A stretch of 27,101 nt of DNA, from NCBI GenBank assembly GCA_947457975.1, contig CANGYC010000001.1, positions 1-27,101 of the forward strand, given 5' to 3'. Below, in pieces: positions 8,106-15,242 of the stretch. The notes under the pieces are model-generated. The model did not search any database, was not told the DNA's origin, and saw nothing but the letters and a program-made list of their open reading frames with translations. A program made the position numbers and the translations under genes. The stretch's first letter is position 1. Each line of letters begins with the position of its first letter. This DNA is from Comamonadaceae bacterium (GTDB lineage: Bacteria; Pseudomonadota; Gammaproteobacteria; Burkholderiales; Burkholderiaceae_C).

Positions 8106-9101
8106 ATGACCGGCCTGACCCTTCATGCCCCGCCGCTGTGGCGCCAGGTGCTGCCCTATGCGGCCTTGCTGGGCTTGGCGCTGCTGATCTATTTTGTGTT
8201 CCCGGACCAGTTGCCCATGGCTGCGCGCATTGCGGCCCTGGCCATCTTCGTGATGTCACTGGACCTGGTGGTCGGCTACGGCGGGCTGGCCACGCTGGGC
8301 CATTCGGCCATGTACGGCGTGGGCGCCTACGCGGCCGGCCTGCTGGCCACGCACCTGACGGGCAACCCGCTGCTGGGCCTGCTGGCTGGCGCTTGCGCAG
8401 GCGCGCTGCTGGCGTTCCTGAGCGGGCTTTTTCTGTTGCGCTATGAGGGCCTGACCTTTTTGATGCTGACCATCGCCATCAGCCAGATCGCGCAGAACCT
8501 GGCCAGCAAGCTGCGCCAGTGGACGGGCGGCGATGATGGACTGTCTGGATTCACCATCAACAAAATCCTGGGCTTGGCCTCGTTTGACCTGCAGGGCCGG
8601 GTGGCCTTTGTCTACTGCTTTGCCGTGATGTTCATCAGCCTTTGGCTGATGCGCAGGCTGATGGCCTCGCCATTTGGCCTGGCCTGCGTGGGCATCCATC
8701 AGAACCGCCAGCGCATGGCGGCCCTGGGCACGCGCATCCGCTGGCAGCTGCTCAAGCTCTACACCATCTCCGGCGCGTTCGCCGGCATCTCGGGTGCGCT
8801 GGCCGCCCAGGTGGCGCAGATCGTGGGTCTTGATACCCTGGGCTTTGAACTTTCGGCCGAGGCCCTGGTGATGCTGGTGCTGGGCGGCGCCGGTAACCTG
8901 TGGGGCGCGCTGGTGGGCACGGTGGTCTTTGCCAGCATCCACCACTGGGCCTCCACGCTCAACCCCTATCACTGGCTGTTCATCATTGGCGGCATGCTGG
9001 TGATCATGGTGCTGGTGCCGCGCGAGCGCTGGGGCCAGGCTTTGTCTCGGCGGCTGCAGGTGTTCAGGCGCGCGGCCACGCCGGCGGGAGCGTCCTCATG
9101 A
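8106..9101 (+). CDS. ABC transporter permease, LivM type
   Basis: A 331-residue second permease of the importer, with about nine to ten membrane segments. The LivM signature LDLVVGYGGLATLGHSAMYGVGAYAAG is seen in several pieces around residues 50-80. The ATPase-contact region near 235-270 reads SGAFAGISGALAAQV, then GGAGNLWGALVGT. The start lies 18 bases after the LivH-type stop. Its own stop overlaps the following ATPase gene in an ATGA at 9098-9101, so the membrane and motor subunits are translationally coupled. Length and topology are normal for the family. The substrate is taken from operon context only. Confidence 0.93.
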   Translation: MTGLTLHAPPLWRQVLPYAALLGLALLIYFVFPDQLPMAARIAALAIFVMSLDLVVGYGGLATLGHSAMYGVGAYAAGLLATHLTGNPLLGLLAGACAGALLAFLSGLFLLRYEGLTFLMLTIAISQIAQNLASKLRQWTGGDDGLSGFTINKILGLASFDLQGRVAFVYCFAVMFISLWLMRRLMASPFGLACVGIHQNRQRMAALGTRIRWQLLKLYTISGAFAGISGALAAQVAQIVGLDTLGFELSAEALVMLVLGGAGNLWGALVGTVVFASIHHWASTLNPYHWLFIIGGMLVIMVLVPRERWGQALSRRLQVFRRAATPAGASS

Positions 9102-9847
9102 GCGCGCTGCTGCTCGAGACCCGGCAGCTGCGCAAATCGTTTGGTGGCCTGCAGGTTACCCGGGACATCAACTTGCACCTGCAGGCCGGGGAGAAGGTTG
9201 GTCTGATTGGGCCCAATGGCGCGGGCAAGACCACGCTGATCAACCTCATCACCGGCGTGCTGACGCCCAGCGCCGGCAGCGTGTGCCTGGCCGGCGAGGA
9301 TGTGAGCGCGTTGAGCCAGGCCCAGCGTGTCAAGCGCGGCCTGGTGCGCACCTTCCAGATCACCCAGCTTGCGCCCACCTTGCCGGTGCGGCTGCAGGTG
9401 GAAATGGCTATTCACGAACGCGAGGGTTCCATCGGCCGACTCTGGCGGCCGCTAGGCAGTTACAGCGCGGTGCAGGGCGAGGCCCAGAGCATCTTGCAGT
9501 CCCTGCGCATGGACGCGCTGGCTGCACGCGCCCCCGTGGAGCTGGCCGATGGCGAGCCGCGTCTGGTCGAGATCGCGCTGGCCATGGCCTTGCGCCCGCG
9601 CGTGCTGCTGCTTGACGAGCCCATGGCCGGCGTGCCATCCGGCGAGCGCCAGGTGGTGCTCCAGGCCCTGGACGGTCTGCCCGCAGACTTGGCGATCCTC
9701 ATGATCGAGCACGACATGGATTTGGTTTTCAATTTCGCCGACCGCATGATGGTGCTGGCCGAAGGCGCGGTGCTGGCCGAGGGCAGCCCGGCAGAGATCC
9801 GTCGCCACCCGGCGGTGCGCGCGGCCTATTTGGGCGAGGAGGGCTAA
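9098..9847 (+). CDS. ABC transporter ATP-binding protein, LivG type
   Basis: A 249-residue ATPase subunit. Walker A GPNGAGKTT is at residues 38-46, Walker B LLLDEP with D173-E174, and the switch histidine H205 lies in MIEHDMD. The signature loop reads LADGEPRLVEIA (149-160), whereas LivG proteins usually have LAYGEQRRLEIA, so two positions of the ATP-contacting motif are unusual (Tyr to Asp and Gln to Pro). The VRTFQ motif (83-87) is present. The start is the ATG overlapping the LivM stop; the frame is open further upstream, but that part is antisense to nothing and codes over livM. It forms the motor heterodimer with the next gene. Confidence 0.93.
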   Translation: MSALLLETRQLRKSFGGLQVTRDINLHLQAGEKVGLIGPNGAGKTTLINLITGVLTPSAGSVCLAGEDVSALSQAQRVKRGLVRTFQITQLAPTLPVRLQVEMAIHEREGSIGRLWRPLGSYSAVQGEAQSILQSLRMDALAARAPVELADGEPRLVEIALAMALRPRVLLLDEPMAGVPSGERQVVLQALDGLPADLAILMIEHDMDLVFNFADRMMVLAEGAVLAEGSPAEIRRHPAVRAAYLGEEG

Positions 9848-9850
9848 AGC

Positions 9851-10561
9851 ATGGCTTTGCTGGAAGTCAGTGACCTGCACGCCGGTTATGGCCCAGTGCA
9901 GGTGCTGCACGGCATTGAATTGGCCGTTGAGCCCGGCGAGCGACTGGCCCTGATTGGCCGCAACGGCGTGGGCAAGACCACATTGCTCAAGGCCTTGATG
10001 GGGCTGGCCGATGTGCGCCGGGGCGCGGTGCGTCTGGAGGGCCGCCCCCTGGGCCAGACCGGGCCTGGCGCCCGCGCGCTGGCGGGCCTGGGCTATGTGC
10101 CTCAGACGCGCGACATCTTTCCTTCGCTCACGGTGGAGGAAAATTTGATCGCCGGTCTCAAGGGCCGACCGGTGCGCTGCGTGCAGGAGGCTTATGAGCT
10201 GTTTCCGCGCCTGGCCGAACGCCGGCGCAATGGCGGTAGCCAGCTCTCCGGCGGCGAGCAGCAGATGCTCAGCGTGGCGCGCACGCTGCTGGGCCAGCCG
10301 CGGCTCTTGCTGCTCGATGAGCCGCTGGAGGGACTGGCGCCCATCATCTGCCAGGAGCTCATGGCTGCTTTCACCCGGCTGGCCAGCCAGACCGGCGTGG
10401 CCGTGGTGCTGGTCGAACAAAAGGTCGATGCGGCGCTGCGCTTTGCGCAGCAGGCCATCGTGCTCGAGCGCGGCGCCGTGGTCCACCGGGAAGCCTGCCA
10501 CAGCCTGAGCGCGCGGCCCGAGTTGCTTGAGCGCTATGTGGGCGTCGCGGGTGCCCATTGA
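9851..10561 (+). CDS. ABC transporter ATP-binding protein, LivF type
   Basis: A 236-residue ATPase, the partner of the LivG-type subunit. Walker A GRNGVGKTT is at residues 36-44, the signature LSGGEQQ at 132-138, and Walker B LLLLDEP with D156-E157 followed by LEGLAP, the LivF hallmark. A VLVEQKVDAAL stretch contains a Gln where most ABC proteins have the H-loop His, which is usual for LivF (VEQN-type). Only three bases separate it from the previous stop. It is the last transport gene. The P450 start is 21 bases downstream with no terminator between, so transport and oxidation genes share one transcript. Confidence 0.94.
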   Translation: MALLEVSDLHAGYGPVQVLHGIELAVEPGERLALIGRNGVGKTTLLKALMGLADVRRGAVRLEGRPLGQTGPGARALAGLGYVPQTRDIFPSLTVEENLIAGLKGRPVRCVQEAYELFPRLAERRRNGGSQLSGGEQQMLSVARTLLGQPRLLLLDEPLEGLAPIICQELMAAFTRLASQTGVAVVLVEQKVDAALRFAQQAIVLERGAVVHREACHSLSARPELLERYVGVAGAH

Positions 10562-10582
10562 ATCTAAAGAGGGAACTCTCAC

Positions 10583-11809
10583 ATGACCACTGACTCCGTG
10601 CCAGCAGCCCCCGCTGGCGTGCCCGTGCTGGACGTCGATCCGTTTTCCAACGCACTGCTCGCCGACCCCTATCCCTACCATGAGCGCCTGCGCGCGGCTG
10701 GCCCCGTGGTGTGGATGCCCAAGTACGGTATCTATGTCACCGGCCGCCATGAGCCGGTGCGCCAGGTCCTCAACGACCACGAGAGCTACATCTCTTCGGC
10801 GGGCGTGGGGCTGGCCAACTTCAGCAAGGAGCCGCCCTTTCGGCCCAAGAGCCTGATCCTGGAGGCCGACCCGCCCAATCACACCCGCGCGCGAACCATC
10901 CTCTCGCGCATCCTGTCGCCGCGCACCGTCGCCCAGATCCGTGAAAGTTTTGCCCAGGAGGCCGACCACCTGCTCGACGGCGTGCTCGAGGCGGCCCGCC
11001 GCGGCGAGATCGTCGACGGCGTCCCGCGCATCGCCGAGGCCTATCCGCTCAAGGTCTTTCCCGACGCCGTGGGCCTGGGATCCGATGGTCGTGAGAACCT
11101 GCTGCTTTACGGCGACATGATTTTCAACGCCTTCGGCCCGCGCAACGAACTGCTGATCCGTTCGGCCGAGAAGGTGCAGCCAGTGACGGCCTGGATCATG
11201 GCGCACTGCCAGCGCGCCATGCTGCGCCCCGGCGGCTTTGGCGACCAGATTTACCAGGCCGCCGACGCCGGCGAGATCAGCCAGGATGAGGCGCCCATGC
11301 TGGTGCGATCTTTCCTTTCGGCGGGCGTGGACACCACGGTCAATGGCATCGGCAATGCCTTGTGGTGCCTGGCCACCAACCCCGAGGCCTATGCCAGGCT
11401 CCACGCAGATCCCAGCCTGGCGCGTCAGGCCTTCGAGGAATCGCTGCGCTACGAGTCGGCCGTGCAGACCTTTTTCCGCACCACCTCGCGCGAGGTGGAA
11501 CTGACGGGGATCCCCATGCCCGCCGGCTCCAAGGTGCTGACCGTGCTGGCCGCCGCCAACCGAGACGAGCGCCAGTGGCCGGACCCCGATCGCTTTGACA
11601 TCGGCCGCCGGCCCACCGGTCACATGGCATTTGGCTCGGGCATCCACGGCTGCGTGGGCCAGGTGGTGGCTCGGCTGGAGGGCGAGCTCATCCTTGCGGG
11701 CATCGCCAAGCGCTTTGCACGTATCGAATTGGCGGGCGAGCCCACGCGCCGCCTGAACAACACCTTGCGCGCGCTGGCCTCGCTCCCCCTGCGCTTGATC
11801 CCCGCCTGA
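10583..11809 (+). CDS. Cytochrome P450, CYP199A-like (para-substituted benzoate type)
   Basis: A 408-residue soluble bacterial P450 monooxygenase. Family landmarks are the I-helix SAGVDTT with the acid-alcohol pair D250-T251, ExxR at E286-R289, and heme loop FGSGIHGCVGQ with ligand Cys357. Long stretches resemble CYP199A2/A4 of Rhodopseudomonas palustris as I recall them: SLILEADPP, EAYPLKVFPDAVGL, FNAFGPRNEL, VRSFLSAGVDTTVNGI and LNNTLRAL. Residues equivalent to the CYP199A4 carboxylate anchors (Arg92, Ser95, Arg243, Ser247) appear as R87, S90, R242 and S246. The pocket phenylalanines 182, 185 and 298 appear as F181, F184 and F297. This predicts hydroxylation or O-demethylation of a para-substituted benzoic or cinnamic acid. 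GAGGG near 10568 serves as ribosome site. Ferredoxin and reductase follow. The subfamily call is from memory, not a search. Confidence 0.9.
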   Translation: MTTDSVPAAPAGVPVLDVDPFSNALLADPYPYHERLRAAGPVVWMPKYGIYVTGRHEPVRQVLNDHESYISSAGVGLANFSKEPPFRPKSLILEADPPNHTRARTILSRILSPRTVAQIRESFAQEADHLLDGVLEAARRGEIVDGVPRIAEAYPLKVFPDAVGLGSDGRENLLLYGDMIFNAFGPRNELLIRSAEKVQPVTAWIMAHCQRAMLRPGGFGDQIYQAADAGEISQDEAPMLVRSFLSAGVDTTVNGIGNALWCLATNPEAYARLHADPSLARQAFEESLRYESAVQTFFRTTSREVELTGIPMPAGSKVLTVLAAANRDERQWPDPDRFDIGRRPTGHMAFGSGIHGCVGQVVARLEGELILAGIAKRFARIELAGEPTRRLNNTLRALASLPLRLIPA

Positions 11810-11826
11810 TCGTCGACTGATTTGCC

Positions 11827-12150
11827 ATGCCTGTTATTTATCTGATCACCCACGAAGGCCAGCGCACCGAGCTGCACGTCCCGCAAGGCCAAAGCGTCAT
11901 GCAGGCAGCGGTGGCCGCTGGCGTGCGGGGCATCGTTGGCGAGTGCGGCGGCTCTGCCATGTGCGCCACCTGCCACGTCTACATCGACCCGGCTTGGCTG
12001 GACAAGGTCCAGCCGCCGCTGTCCAACGAGCTCGAGATGCTGGAGTGCACCTCTAGCGAGCGCTTGCCGCAAAGCCGGCTGTCCTGCCAGATCAAGGTCC
12101 ACGCCGAGCTCAATGGGCTGGTGCTGCGAATGCCGGCCAGCCAGCAATGA
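11827..12150 (+). CDS. [2Fe-2S] ferredoxin, putidaredoxin/adrenodoxin type
   Basis: A 107-residue one-electron carrier that would pass electrons from the reductase to the P450. The cluster ligands follow the vertebrate-type spacing: C40, C46 and C49 in ECGGSAMCATCH, and C87 in SRLSCQIKV. The fourth-ligand motif LSCQIKV is typical of P450-partner ferredoxins such as putidaredoxin and palustrisredoxin. An extra Cys74 is probably not a ligand. The start at 11827 lies 17 bases after the P450 stop. The stop overlaps the MarR gene start in ATGA (12147-12150). Adjacency to the P450 mirrors the CYP199A2/palustrisredoxin pair. The role is well supported; partner specificity is inferred. Confidence 0.95.
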   Translation: MPVIYLITHEGQRTELHVPQGQSVMQAAVAAGVRGIVGECGGSAMCATCHVYIDPAWLDKVQPPLSNELEMLECTSSERLPQSRLSCQIKVHAELNGLVLRMPASQQ

Positions 12151-12713
12151 AGGCCGCCCAGGTCGCAACGCAGGTCGAGCGCCCTTCGGCGCTGATCGAC
12201 CTCGACCGCTATGTGCCGGGCTATCTCACTTGGATTTCCAACAAGCTTTCGGGCGGGGCTTCGCAGGCCTACCTCACAGCTTTCGGCACCGGGATCGAAA
12301 CCTGGCGTCTGCTGGTGCTGCTGGCCATTGAGCGCACCTTGTCGGCTCAGTACGCCTGCCGGGTGATCGGCATGGACAAGGCCTCGGCCAGCCGGGCCTT
12401 TAAGCGCATGCAGTCCGACGGGCTGATCACCATTGGGCTGGATGCGAATGACGGCCGCCTGCGCCTGGCCAGCATCACGGCCAAGGGCCAGGCCCTGCAC
12501 GACGAGATCCGCGAGCTGGCCCTCGAGCGCGAACGCGCCCTGCTGTCCCCCTTGTCCTCCGAGGAGCAGGAGGTGCTGCTCGATCTGCTGCGCCGCCTGC
12601 ACGACAACCTGCCGGCTGTCGAGGATGCCACCCGGCGCTACCTACAGCAGCGCCATCCGCAGGCGCTGCGCAAACGAGTCAACCGACCAGGCGCCAACAA
12701 AGGCCAGCCATGA
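12147..12713 (+). CDS. MarR-family transcriptional regulator
   Basis: A 188-residue winged helix-turn-helix protein. The DNA-binding core runs about residues 55-112. A helix AQYACRVIGMD leads to the recognition helix KASASRAFKRMQSDGL (78-93) and a wing DANDGRLRLASIT with the conserved Asp-x-Arg pattern. Helices before (20-50) and after (115-168) would form the dimer interface. MarR proteins often repress aromatic-acid genes and release DNA when the acid or its CoA ester binds. The gene is embedded between ferredoxin and reductase, overlapping both by four bases, so it is expressed with the operon it probably controls. A matching dyad lies at 5931-5948. The C-terminal tail (170-188) is basic and longer than usual. 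Confidence 0.9.
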   Translation: MKAAQVATQVERPSALIDLDRYVPGYLTWISNKLSGGASQAYLTAFGTGIETWRLLVLLAIERTLSAQYACRVIGMDKASASRAFKRMQSDGLITIGLDANDGRLRLASITAKGQALHDEIRELALERERALLSPLSSEEQEVLLDLLRRLHDNLPAVEDATRRYLQQRHPQALRKRVNRPGANKGQP

Positions 12714-13933
12714 GTGGGGATCCGATTGTGATTGTGGGTGCCGGACATGCGGCGATGGCGCTGTGCGCCAGTCTGGTCGATGCCGGCCACGGCCCACGCG
12801 TGTGTCTGGTCGGCGACGAAGACGCGCTGCCCTACCAGCGCCCGCCTCTGTCCAAGGCCTTCCTGAAAAACCCCGATGAGCCAGCGCAGCCGCTGCGCGA
12901 TGCGGCTTGGTTTGCCGCGGCCGGCGTGCAGTGCCTCCTGGACGATCCCGTCCAGTCCCTGGATCGTCAAGCCCACAGCCTGGGCCTGCGCTCGGGCCGC
13001 AGTCTGGCCTACGGCCAGCTGGTGCTTGCGACTGGCGCACGCGCACGCCGCCTGCCCGGCTGGCCTGCAGCGTCCAATGTCCATGTGCTGCGCAGCGCGC
13101 AGGACGCGCGCGCCCTGCGCGAGGCCTTGGCGGCCTGCCGCTCACTCACCATCCTGGGCGGCGGGTTCATCGGCCTGGAGGTGGCGGCCACCTGCGCGGC
13201 CCTGGGCAAGCCGGTGACGGTGCTCGAAGCGGGTCCGCGCCTGATGGGCCGGGCCGTTTCCGAGGCGCTGTCCGCGCATGTGCTCGCGCAGCACCGGGCT
13301 GCCGGCATCCGCATCGAGCTGCTGGCGGAAGTGGGCGCCCCCAGCTTCAGCCACCAGCGCCTGGTCCGGCTGGATGGTGCCTCGGGCGCATACGCGGTCG
13401 ATCAGTTGCTGCTTGCCATCGGCGCGCAGCCCAACACCGAGCTGGCCGAGGCGGCCGGCCTGGCCTGCGCCGATGGCATCGTGGTCGATGGCCTGCAGCG
13501 CACCAGCGATCCGCAGATCCTGGCCATCGGCGATTGCACGCGCTTTGCGTGGCGCGGCGCCGACCTGCGGCTGGAGTCCATTCAGAACGCGCAGGACCAG
13601 GCCCGCGTGGCGGCGGCTACGCTGCTGGGCGGGTCACCGCAGCCTTACCAGCCCCTGCCCTGGTTCTGGTCCGAGCAGGGCAGCATGCGCTTGCAGATGG
13701 TGGGTCTGCTGGATCCCGGCCCGGTACGCACCGTGCAGCGTGCCGGTGCCCAGCCCGGCAGCTTCAGCCTGTTTCACTTCCAGCAGGAACTGCTGCGCTG
13801 TACTGAGGCGGTCAATGCGCCGGCCGACTTCATGGTCGCGCGCAAGCTGCTGGAGGCCGGCGTTCAGCCCACGCCCGAACGGATCGCAGATCCCGCTCAG
13901 CCGTTGCGCACCTTGTTGCCTGCGGCGGGCTGA
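12710..13933 (+). CDS. NAD(P)H-dependent ferredoxin reductase (FAD), P450-associated
   Basis: A 407-residue flavoprotein of the oxygenase-coupled ferredoxin reductase family (putidaredoxin reductase, palustrisredoxin reductase). The N-terminal FAD motif VIVGAGHAA is at residues 7-15. PYQRPPLSK (41-49) is the family hallmark. The NADH-binding motif GGGFIGLE is at 150-157, and the second FAD motif ILAIGDC ends at 276. The C-terminal dimer domain contains PWFWSEQ. It would take electrons from NADH and reduce the upstream ferredoxin. It overlaps the MarR gene by ATGA (12710-12713) and ends the operon. A convergent gene follows 78 bases later. The length is normal. Confidence 0.94.
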   Translation: MSGDPIVIVGAGHAAMALCASLVDAGHGPRVCLVGDEDALPYQRPPLSKAFLKNPDEPAQPLRDAAWFAAAGVQCLLDDPVQSLDRQAHSLGLRSGRSLAYGQLVLATGARARRLPGWPAASNVHVLRSAQDARALREALAACRSLTILGGGFIGLEVAATCAALGKPVTVLEAGPRLMGRAVSEALSAHVLAQHRAAGIRIELLAEVGAPSFSHQRLVRLDGASGAYAVDQLLLAIGAQPNTELAEAAGLACADGIVVDGLQRTSDPQILAIGDCTRFAWRGADLRLESIQNAQDQARVAAATLLGGSPQPYQPLPWFWSEQGSMRLQMVGLLDPGPVRTVQRAGAQPGSFSLFHFQQELLRCTEAVNAPADFMVARKLLEAGVQPTPERIADPAQPLRTLLPAAG

Positions 13934-13938
13934 GTCGC

Positions 13939-13976
13939 TGGGGCCCGCGATGAGCCGGCCGCGCGAAGAGGCCCCA
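13939..13976. terminator. Hairpin between convergent genes, possible terminator
   Basis: TGGGGCC (13939-13945) can pair with GGCCCCA (13970-13976) around a GC-rich loop. It sits in the 78-base gap between the ferredoxin reductase gene and the convergent phosphatase gene. There is no T-tract on either side, so termination here would not be classical. This is a weak call. Confidence 0.3.
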
Positions 13977-14011
13977 AGCTATGCAAGTCGGGGCCGCTCC
14001 ATCGGCCTTGC

Positions 14012-14623
14012 TCAGGCGAACATGAAGCGCCCGCGCATGCGGCCGGTGGTGTCGACCAGGAAGGCTTCGCCCATGGCGGGGTACTGGTCGGTGAGGTCGG
14101 TCATGTTGACCTGGTGCGTGACCCACACCTCGAATTGCCGCTCGGGAATCTGTGCAAGCCGTACGCGCAGCTGTGCGGTCTGGGCGGCCTGCGGGCGGCT
14201 GTCGCCGAAGGTGGAGTTCAGGGCCGGCCACTCGGTGGCGCTGCCAAAGGCCAGCTCGGCCGTGTGTCGGCAGCGGCACCACTGGCTGCTGCGCACCTCG
14301 CGCGGCAGCAGCTTGCGCTGGGCGAACCATTGGCCCAGACGCTTTGATTGCTCGCGGCCGGCCAGACTGAGCTGGCGCTGCGTGCCGCATTCATCGAGCC
14401 GGAAGCCGGGGGGGTCGCCCAGGCCGGGCTCGGTCTGGGCATGGCGGATCAGCACGGCGCAGCCGCCCTGGCGCAGCTGCCCGGCGAACACGGCCGCTTC
14501 CCTGACCTGGTTGTTGGCATAGGCGGGGCCCAGCGCCAGGCCGGCTGCGCCCACCAATAGCTGCCGGCGGCGGGGGCCGTGCGTTTTCAAGGAAATGGCT
14601 TCGTGCTGCATGACGCGCATCAT
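14012..14623 (-). CDS. Tat-exported histidine phosphatase superfamily protein
   Basis: A protein of about 203 residues. The N-terminal twin-arginine signal reads RRRQLLVGAAGLALGPAYA (about residues 18-36), so the protein is probably exported folded to the periplasm. The phosphoglycerate-mutase-like domain has the catalytic LIRHAQTE with R60-H61, a second Arg in EVRSSQ (R111), and the second catalytic His in VTHQVN (H170). This is the minimal set for branch-2-like histidine phosphatases. The physiological substrate is unknown. The start is uncertain: tandem ATGs at 14623 and 14620 and one at 14611 are in frame and none has a clear ribosome site, but all keep the Tat motif. It lies 57 bases downstream of apt on the same strand. 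Confidence 0.82.
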   Translation of the reverse strand: MMRVMQHEAISLKTHGPRRRQLLVGAAGLALGPAYANNQVREAAVFAGQLRQGGCAVLIRHAQTEPGLGDPPGFRLDECGTQRQLSLAGREQSKRLGQWFAQRKLLPREVRSSQWCRCRHTAELAFGSATEWPALNSTFGDSRPQAAQTAQLRVRLAQIPERQFEVWVTHQVNMTDLTDQYPAMGEAFLVDTTGRMRGRFMFA

Positions 14624-14680
14624 GCCAAGGCGGACGCGGCCCAGTGCGCTGCAGGGTCATGCGGCCAGCGCCGCTCAGCC

Positions 14681-15226
14681 TCAGTGCCCGTCGAAGTCCA
14701 CCAAGGTGAACAGCGGCAGGCCCGAGGCCTTGAGCCGCGCCGAGCCGCCCAGCTCGGGCAGGTCGACGATGGCGGCGCCCTCGATCACCGTGGCCCCGAG
14801 TTTTTCCAACAGCCTGCGGCCGGCCATCATGGTGCCGCCGGTGGCGATCAGGTCGTCGATCAGCAGCACGCGCTGGCCGGGCTGCACCGCATCGGTGTGC
14901 AGCTCCACCGTAGCGCTGCCGTACTCCAGCTCGTAGGTTTCCTCCACGGTGGTGAAGGGCAGCTTGCCTTTCTTGCGGATCGGCACGAAGCCCACGCCCA
15001 GCTCGTAGGCCACCACCGCGCCCAGGATGAAGCCGCGCGCATCGAGCCCGGCCACCACGTCGGGCCGCAGCGCCGGGTCCATGTAGCGGTGCACAAAGGC
15101 ATCGACCAGCACCCGGAAGACGCGTGGGTCCTGCAGCAGCGGCGTGATGTCGCGGAACTGCACGCCCGGGGCCGGCCAGTCGGGCACGGTGCGGATATGG
15201 CGACGCAGGAAGTCATGCACATTCAT
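14681..15226 (-). CDS. apt: Adenine phosphoribosyltransferase
   Basis: A 181-residue cytosolic salvage enzyme converting adenine and PRPP to AMP. The PRPP-binding motif [13 protein letters not shown] is at residues 120-132 with the acidic pair D124-D125. [15 protein letters not shown] (55-69) and the RKKGKLPF flexible loop (84-91) are also characteristic. The N-terminus [22 protein letters not shown] matches the family's [17 protein letters not shown] block and sets the start at 15226, though the frame is open upstream. Length is usual (170-185). The Kef-type antiporter gene ends 16 bases upstream on the same strand, so the two are probably co-transcribed without an obvious functional link. 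Confidence 0.96.
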   Translation of the reverse strand: MNVHDFLRRHIRTVPDWPAPGVQFRDITPLLQDPRVFRVLVDAFVHRYMDPALRPDVVAGLDARGFILGAVVAYELGVGFVPIRKKGKLPFTTVEETYELEYGSATVELHTDAVQPGQRVLLIDDLIATGGTMMAGRRLLEKLGATVIEGAAIVDLPELGGSARLKASGLPLFTLVDFDGH

Positions 15227-15242
15227 CACGGTCACGGCGGAT

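Noticed and set aside
8900-9097. Upstream extension of the LivG-type ATPase
   Set aside because: It overlaps the LivM-type gene in another frame; the ATPase fold starts properly at 9098 with an ATGA overlap.
9452-11647. Long minus-strand open frame opposite the LivG/LivF and P450 genes
   Set aside because: No recognisable domain, composition typical of an antisense shadow, and the plus-strand genes have intact motifs.
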